Below, one piece after another: positions 15,601 to 19,388 of a stretch of 19,388 nt of DNA. Both the position numbers and the translations under genes were made by a program. Origin of the DNA: Acidimicrobiaceae bacterium RAAP-2 (GTDB lineage: Bacteria > Actinomycetota > Acidimicrobiia > Acidimicrobiales > RAAP-2); the NCBI GenBank assembly GCA_001443545.1, contig LMAD01000034.1:1-19388 (forward strand). Reading direction: 5' to 3'. Below the pieces are notes generated by a model. The model saw only the letters and a list, made by a program, of their open reading frames with translations, was not told the origin of the DNA and searched no databases. Numbering within the stretch: position 1 is the first letter of the stretch; each line of letters starts with the position of its first letter.

Positions 15601-16707
15601 CACGAGCGTCGGGTCGACGTCGTTCCAACGCAGGAGTCCACTGCGGGCAGTGGAGGGCCACTGGTGGAAGTCGCGACCGAATCGCTCGCCCGCGGCCCGG
15701 AAGCGCGCGTAGTCGTTCACCTCAGGGTGGTTGGTGACGAAAGCGCGCAGTCCGGTCTCGTGCTCGACCATGAACTCGCTCTCGGTCGCGGCCCACGCCT
15801 GGATCACCGATCGTTTCGCCGCGAAGGCGCTCGCCCCGTCGACCACGTCCACGTGGCTCCACGTCGCGCGTCGACCCGCCGGATACGTCTCGTTCATCAA
15901 GAACTGGGCGGCCGGCGAGTGCGCGAGGTCGCTCACCTGATCGAGGGCGATCCAGCGGTCGTGCCAGAACCGGCGGCTCACGGGCCGATAGGGACTCGCC
16001 TCGAAGCCGTCGGGGCCGAAACTAGCGAGCAACGGCAAGGTCGCGACGACCGTCGCCCCCTGGTGGGCCACGAGCCGGGCGAATTCGTCGAGGTCGCCGA
16101 CGTCGCCGCTGCCCCAGCTGCGCGCCGAGTGCAGCGAGAAGATCGGCGCTTGCACCGCGTAGGCGCGCCAGTCGCGCCCGAACCGGTGCGTAACGCCTCG
16201 CACCGGTCGAACCATGATCGTGCTCCACGCGATGCGCTTGCCGACGAGCACGCAGAGGCGGTGGTAGCCGATCGGGAGCGCGGGCACCCGTACCCCCCAC
16301 GCCCGATCACCCTCGACGCCCGTATCGAACGCGTTCAGCTCATCGGCCCGTACCGACCACGAGGACTCGCCGCCGAACTCGAACTCCACGCGGCACTCCA
16401 ACGGGGCGACCCGGCGCGCGAGGTGCACGGGCACGCGAGCCTCGTGTCCTTCGTCGACGAGGTACACCGGCTCGAGCATCCGATCGACGCGAGCCTGGCG
16501 GAACTGGCGTAACGCCCGCGAGGCGTCGCTCGGCCCCCCGATCTCCTCGAGATCGCCGAATCCGTTGAGGACGCGCACCAGGCTCTCGTCCGAGACCACG
16601 TGCGTGCGCCCGCGACCGTCGACGTGCGAGGTCTGCACCCCGCGCAGCCGGGCGAGCGTCGCCAGGTCCGCCTCGCCAGTGCGGTCCGGCCCGCTCACGA
16701 TGACCAC
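12697..16707 (-). CDS. MalQ-GlgB fusion: glucanotransferase plus branching enzyme
   Basis: This encodes 1336 residues in one uninterrupted frame. Residues ~1-697 are a complete GH77 4-alpha-glucanotransferase: an N-terminal beta domain to ~175, VQAPIFSLHSARSWGSGDVG (185-204), nucleophile D474 in VRIDHVMGL, acid/base E522 in GEDLGTV and D567 or D570 in SFDTHDTATFYGWW. A linker of about 17 residues (698-714) follows. Residues ~715-1336 are a complete GH13_9 branching enzyme: LFNEGRHFRLYEHLG, a CBM48 domain (~745-825), then DWVPSH (949-954), GLRLDAV with D1019, IAEEST with E1072, and LPLSHDEVVHGKG with H1139 and D1140. Every catalytic residue is intact. MalQ disproportionates maltodextrins and GlgB makes alpha-1,6 branches, so the fusion can lengthen chains and branch them. 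The GTG start at 16707 overlaps glgP1 by 13 bases; a second GTG at 16698 would give a 4-base overlap (GTGA). No internal ribosome binding site is seen at the domain boundary. Confidence 0.93.
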   Translation of the reverse strand: MVIVSGPDRTGEADLATLARLRGVQTSHVDGRGRTHVVSDESLVRVLNGFGDLEEIGGPSDASRALRQFRQARVDRMLEPVYLVDEGHEARVPVHLARRVAPLECRVEFEFGGESSWSVRADELNAFDTGVEGDRAWGVRVPALPIGYHRLCVLVGKRIAWSTIMVRPVRGVTHRFGRDWRAYAVQAPIFSLHSARSWGSGDVGDLDEFARLVAHQGATVVATLPLLASFGPDGFEASPYRPVSRRFWHDRWIALDQVSDLAHSPAAQFLMNETYPAGRRATWSHVDVVDGASAFAAKRSVIQAWAATESEFMVEHETGLRAFVTNHPEVNDYARFRAAGERFGRDFHQWPSTARSGLLRWNDVDPTLVRYHLFAQWIIDRQMVELSARFAQRGQTLQLDIPIGVHPHGYDVWRSPDEFVGSMAIGSPPDDFALDGQNWGAPPPNPARGRESAHFQFREALRTHMRVAGVVRIDHVMGLQRLFWVPDGASASDGVYVSMPFRELLGVIAIEAQRHGVDVVGEDLGTVDPELRDAIEHEGLRRSYVTQFSIGEHGLDPVPAGAMASFDTHDTATFYGWWTGADIDERVAVGHLAPAEAPGARAERDERRRRLVRAVGLDPDADPQVVLDAVYVALADSEAGLVMVEVEDILRSTTAVNLPGTDLERANWSQRTSLSLEAMGSSSVVADALAPLRARRGFATSGSHRHRPSQVTRLSDEDLHLFNEGRHFRLYEHLGCHVMIADGVEGCYFAVWAPNAERVAVIGDFNDWDAAAHPLTPRESSGIWEGFVAGATAPAAYKYRIRSRLGGDEVDKADPMGRYFEVPSSTATRVWSTGYEWGDERWMTERTTYRAPERAVSVYEVHLGSWRRVPEEHDRSLTYREMAEQLPAYCTEMGFTHVQFMPVMEHPFYGSWGYQTTGYFAPTSRYGTPDDFKHLVDRLHQAGVGVLLDWVPSHFPSDEYALGLFDGTHLYEHADVRQRVHPDWQSWTFNYGRNEVRSFLISSACFWLDEFHADGLRLDAVASMLYLDYSRGPGQWVANQFGGREDLTAVEFLRQCNDATLSAFPGVMLIAEESTSWPAVTGATANGGLGFTFKWDMGWMHDTLQYMGRDPVHRRFHQDELTFRGVYAAHERFMLPLSHDEVVHGKGSLVAKMPGDEWQALANLRLLLGYQFTIPGKKLLFMGAELGQWGEWSHERSLDWHLLERAGNAALRHWVARLNALYRAEAVLHRDDASWVDFDWLSCEDAAQSVLVWRRGEGERELVMVANFTPVPRERYEFPVTSAGAWSVLVNSDDRHYGGSGYAVGDDLVAHVGANGGNVLAMSLPPLSLVVLQRRS

Positions 16708-19244
16708 GCGATCAGACCGGGCAGGGGCTCACCGTCGGTGTGCATCGTCGACGGCACGACCCGGGCCACGACGATGGCGGGGGTCGATCCCGTCGGGTGC
16801 ACACGAGCCCGGTAGTGGCTCCGCGGACCATCACGGTCAACCAGGGTGGCGTCGACGGCGCGCGGGGCGCCCGTCGCGTCGTCGACCCACGCCTGCACCC
16901 GAACGTCGGAAGGCTGAATCACCCCCAGGTCGACGCCGATATCCACCGTCTCCACCCCGTCGTCACCCCGCGCCCGCCCCGTCACCTCGACGACCAGCGC
17001 CGGCCACGTCTCGCGCATGCGTCGCAAACCCGCGGAGCGATTCCGCGCCGAGCGGGCGCCACCGGCGCGCAGTTGGGCCGAGCGGACCAGGCCCGGTAAG
17101 TAGTACGTCTCGGTGTAGTCACGAGTCATGCGCAACGAGTCCCACGTGGGCGCCAGGGTGGACATCGCCTGTTTGACCGACGCCAACCACGCCCGGGGGA
17201 TGCCCTGGGCGTCGCGATCGTAGAAGCGTCGGATGATCTCGTGCTCGAGCACGTCCAGCAACGACGTCGCGTCGACATCGTCCTGGGCCTCCTCATCGCC
17301 GTAGTCGTCGTCCGTACCGATCGTGAACCCGATCGGGGGCGCGGCGGGGTCGGCGTCGCGCAACGCTTCGTCCCACCACCCGTCGACGGTCGAGAAGTTG
17401 AGCGAGCCGTTCATGCCCGCCTTCATGCCGCCCACGCCGCAGGCCTCGAGCGGCCGACGAGGGGTGTTCAACCAGACGTCGGCGCCCTGGGCGAGGGCCC
17501 GGTCCACCGTGGTGTCGAAGTCCACGATGAAGACGACGCGGTCGGTCACGTCGTATCGCGCCGCGAATTCGATCATGTCCTGGAGCAGTTGCTTACCCGA
17601 CTCGTCGTTGGGGTGCGCCTTGCCGGCGAAGACGATCTGCACCGGACGGTCGGGGTCCTTGAGTAGTCGCGCGAGTCGTTGCGGGTCTCGCAACAACAGC
17701 GTCGGGCGCTTGTAGGTCACGAACCGTCCCACGAACCCGATCGTGAGCCGGTCGGGGTGCAGCACCGACACCGCCGCGACCCGCTCGGTCGGCGCGTTAC
17801 GACGCGCGAGGTCCTTCAGCGCACGACGGCGCGCGAACTCCACCAGCTGGGCCCGGGCCGTGTTCTTGACCCGCCAGAGCTGGGCGTCGTCGGCGTTGCG
17901 AAGCGTCGACCACATCGTCGGATCACCGGGCGTGGTCCGCCACTGGGCGCCCACGGTCGTCGTGAGCAGGTCACTGAAGAGCTCAGTCGTCCAGGACTCG
18001 AGGTGCACCCCGTTCGTGACGTGTCCGATCGGGACCTCGTCGATTGGTAGACGTGGCCACAACAGTCCCCACTGATCGCGGGTGACCCGGCCGTGGAGGC
18101 GACTCACTCCGTTTCGGCTGCCCGCGAGGCGCATCGCGAAGACCGTCGGACAGAACGAGTCACCGAGCCACTCGGGGTTCACCCGGCCCAGGGCCACCAG
18201 CGACTCCACCGACACGCCCAGCTGCGTGGCGTAGGGACCGAGGAACCGGCGGGCCAATTCGGGGGCGAAGTAGTCGTGCCCGGCCGCGACCGGCGTGTGC
18301 GTGGTGAACAGGACACCCGGTCGCACCGCGGTCAGCGCCTCGTCGAAGCTGAGGCTCTCCTCGGCCATGACGCGACGGGTCCGCTCGAGCAGGGCGAAGG
18401 CGCAGTGACCTTCGTTCAGGTGTAGGACGTTGGGTTCGATGGACAACGCGGCCAACGCCCGGACCCCACCGACCCCGAGGATGAGCTCCTGGGCGAGCCG
18501 CGTCTCGACGTCGCTGTCGTAGAGCCGCGTCGTAAGGGTCCGATCCGCCTCGCTGTTGGTCGCCACGGCGCTGTCCAGCAGGAAGAGTTGGTTGCGACCG
18601 ACCTGGGCGCGATAGACCGCGACCTGGACGTCTCGACCGGGCAGGTTCACGGCGACCTGGACGGCGCGGCCCTGCGCGTCGCGGGCCAGCTCGATCGGCA
18701 TCTTGCCCGGCGACATCATGTCCCAGGCCTCGTGTTGGCGCCCCTCGCGGTCCAGCCACTGATGCGAGGTGCCGCGGTAGAGCAGGCCGACGCCCACCAG
18801 CGGGACACCGAGCGCGCTCGACGCCTTCAGATGCTCGGCCGCGACGGTCCCGAGTCCCCCCGCGAAGATGGGCAGCGAATCGGTGAGGGAGTACTCGGCG
18901 GCGAAGAAGGCGACGACCATGTCCCGATGTTCGCGGTGGGTCGTCGAGAACCACGTCCGGGCCGTGGATCGCTGGTACGAGCGAAAATCGTCGACCACGC
19001 GGGAGGCCAGTTCGGCGATCTGCGGATCACCCTCGATGAGCGCCGTCACACGGCTGCGACCCAGACCGAGCAGGAGCTGCTGGGGCCACTCGAGCGCGCC
19101 CGGACTCGCCGTTGGGTCCAACTTGGCGAAGAGACCGCGGGTGTCAATCTTCCAGGTCCAGCGAAGGTTCAGGGCGACGTCGAGGAGGTTCTCGTAGGTC
19201 GCGACGGGTTTCTTGGCCGCTCCGCCCGACGTACCGTCCGACAC
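16695..19244 (-). CDS. glgP: Alpha-glucan phosphorylase, long form (GlgP1)
   Basis: This encodes 849 residues from the GTG at 19242-19244, chosen because GGAGGTG lies just upstream; a GTG at 19262 would add six residues. DUF3417 lies at ~9-105. The GT35 core includes FAAEYSLTDSLPIFAGGLGT (114-133), LNEGH (276-280), TTHTPVAAG (314-322), FAGKAHP (539-545) and the pyridoxal lysine K608 in GGMKAGMNG. A beta-rich C-terminal domain (~745-849) follows, as in the longer mycobacterial GlgP. It releases glucose 1-phosphate from glycogen or maltodextrin. Two positions in the cofactor phosphate pocket are odd: GRFVTYKR has Gly506 where GlgP2 has Arg, and the loop EACGVGGMK has Val604 and Gly606 where the family has Thr and Asn or Gly. 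It opens the operon; its stop overlaps the next gene. The catalytic His, Lys and Arg positions that I can match are kept, so it may be active. Confidence 0.93.
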   Translation of the reverse strand: MSDGTSGGAAKKPVATYENLLDVALNLRWTWKIDTRGLFAKLDPTASPGALEWPQQLLLGLGRSRVTALIEGDPQIAELASRVVDDFRSYQRSTARTWFSTTHREHRDMVVAFFAAEYSLTDSLPIFAGGLGTVAAEHLKASSALGVPLVGVGLLYRGTSHQWLDREGRQHEAWDMMSPGKMPIELARDAQGRAVQVAVNLPGRDVQVAVYRAQVGRNQLFLLDSAVATNSEADRTLTTRLYDSDVETRLAQELILGVGGVRALAALSIEPNVLHLNEGHCAFALLERTRRVMAEESLSFDEALTAVRPGVLFTTHTPVAAGHDYFAPELARRFLGPYATQLGVSVESLVALGRVNPEWLGDSFCPTVFAMRLAGSRNGVSRLHGRVTRDQWGLLWPRLPIDEVPIGHVTNGVHLESWTTELFSDLLTTTVGAQWRTTPGDPTMWSTLRNADDAQLWRVKNTARAQLVEFARRRALKDLARRNAPTERVAAVSVLHPDRLTIGFVGRFVTYKRPTLLLRDPQRLARLLKDPDRPVQIVFAGKAHPNDESGKQLLQDMIEFAARYDVTDRVVFIVDFDTTVDRALAQGADVWLNTPRRPLEACGVGGMKAGMNGSLNFSTVDGWWDEALRDADPAAPPIGFTIGTDDDYGDEEAQDDVDATSLLDVLEHEIIRRFYDRDAQGIPRAWLASVKQAMSTLAPTWDSLRMTRDYTETYYLPGLVRSAQLRAGGARSARNRSAGLRRMRETWPALVVEVTGRARGDDGVETVDIGVDLGVIQPSDVRVQAWVDDATGAPRAVDATLVDRDGPRSHYRARVHPTGSTPAIVVARVVPSTMHTDGEPLPGLIAWSS

Positions 19245-19247
19245 CTC

Positions 19248-19254
19248 CACCTCC
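19248..19254 (-). promoter_or_regulatory. Shine-Dalgarno sequence deciding the GlgP1 start
   Basis: GGAGGTG on the minus strand, with its GGAGG core five bases upstream of the GTG at 19244. It is a 7-base anti-Shine-Dalgarno match, while the GTG at 19262 has none. This favours the 849-residue product. Confidence 0.6.
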
Positions 19255-19345
19255 CGTCTCACCAGACCGTGCGCTTATCCCGTGAGAAGAACGACTATGA
19301 GATTCGTAGCATAACTTGAAGCCCCCGCGGCAAAGTTGGTTGGCG
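19255..19345. promoter_or_regulatory. Divergent promoter region of the glucan operon
   Basis: This short region separates the glucan operon from a gene starting at 19360 on the plus strand, so both promoters should lie here or inside the flanking genes. It is locally A+T-richer (around 19285-19320) than the surroundings. TATGAG and CATAAC are possible -10 elements, but I find no -35 at proper spacing, so no exact promoter is proposed. Confidence 0.35.
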
Positions 19346-19359
19346 AAGGAGTAAGGCAA

Positions 19360-19388
19360 ATGTCGCACCTCTGGGCGATACTGATCGC
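19360..19388 (+). CDS. Start of a divergent gene cut by the right edge
   Basis: An ATG at 19360-19362 is preceded by AAGGAG (19346-19351) with an eight-base spacer, a strong ribosome binding site. The visible codons read MSHLWAILI, a hydrophobic start that would suit a membrane or exported protein. The frame is open to the edge. Fewer than ten codons are visible, so no family can be named. It is divergent from the glucan operon and may share its control region. Confidence 0.5.

Noticed and set aside
13126..15661. Very long open frames in other phases across malQ-glgB (491 codons plus strand, 841 codons minus strand).
   Set aside because: They are shadows of a G+C-rich gene: Arg/Pro/His/Ala-rich translations without motifs, while the MalQ-GlgB frame has all catalytic motifs.
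14935..16512. A 525-codon plus-strand frame opposite malQ.
   Set aside because: It mirrors the coding frame of the fusion gene, has no recognisable domain and no ribosome binding site.

Overview
The window looks like a chromosomal segment of a high-GC actinobacterium. The right two thirds are strongly GC-rich with G/C third positions and many GTG starts. The glucan phosphorylases there resemble the mycobacterial type in layout. Acidimicrobiia is my best guess at class level, but that is an inference from gene content and style, not a measurement.

Left part, about 1-4925: an accessory-looking patchwork, visibly poorer in G+C up to about 2.6 kb. It holds a possible gene running off the left edge, a small secreted protein, a FlaR/adenylate-kinase-like P-loop protein, a two-helix membrane protein, a probably frameshifted acidic small gene with a hairpin on its ribosome binding site, two membrane-anchored extracytoplasmic proteins (the first DUF4232-like), and a soluble protein of unknown function.

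Middle part, about 5178-8489: leftward genes for a YihY/BrkB membrane protein, a GGDEF diguanylate cyclase with an intact inhibitory site, a 41-residue single-helix membrane protein with a very good ribosome binding site and a TTG start, and a doubtful 81-codon frame. A rightward coding remnant of about 71 codons follows.

Right part, 8502-19244: a tight leftward operon of four glucan enzymes. In transcription order these are a DUF3417-type alpha-glucan phosphorylase (GlgP1), a 1336-residue fusion of a complete 4-alpha-glucanotransferase (MalQ) with a complete branching enzyme (GlgB), a GH57/DUF3536 glycoside hydrolase, and a second shorter phosphorylase (GlgP2). Junctions are an overlap, zero bases and 10 bases, so translation is probably coupled. 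Together they could shorten, shuffle and re-branch alpha-1,4-glucan chains. No GlgX-type debranching enzyme is present, so the GH57 protein is the only unassigned activity. No glgC, glgA, glgE or trehalose genes are in the window. A divergent gene starts at the right edge.

The most unusual items are the MalQ-GlgB fusion, substitutions in the cofactor-phosphate pocket of GlgP1 but not GlgP2, the hidden 41-residue membrane protein, and the frameshifted gene with its hairpin-masked ribosome binding site. No rRNA, tRNA, CRISPR array, insertion sequence or phage gene was seen.
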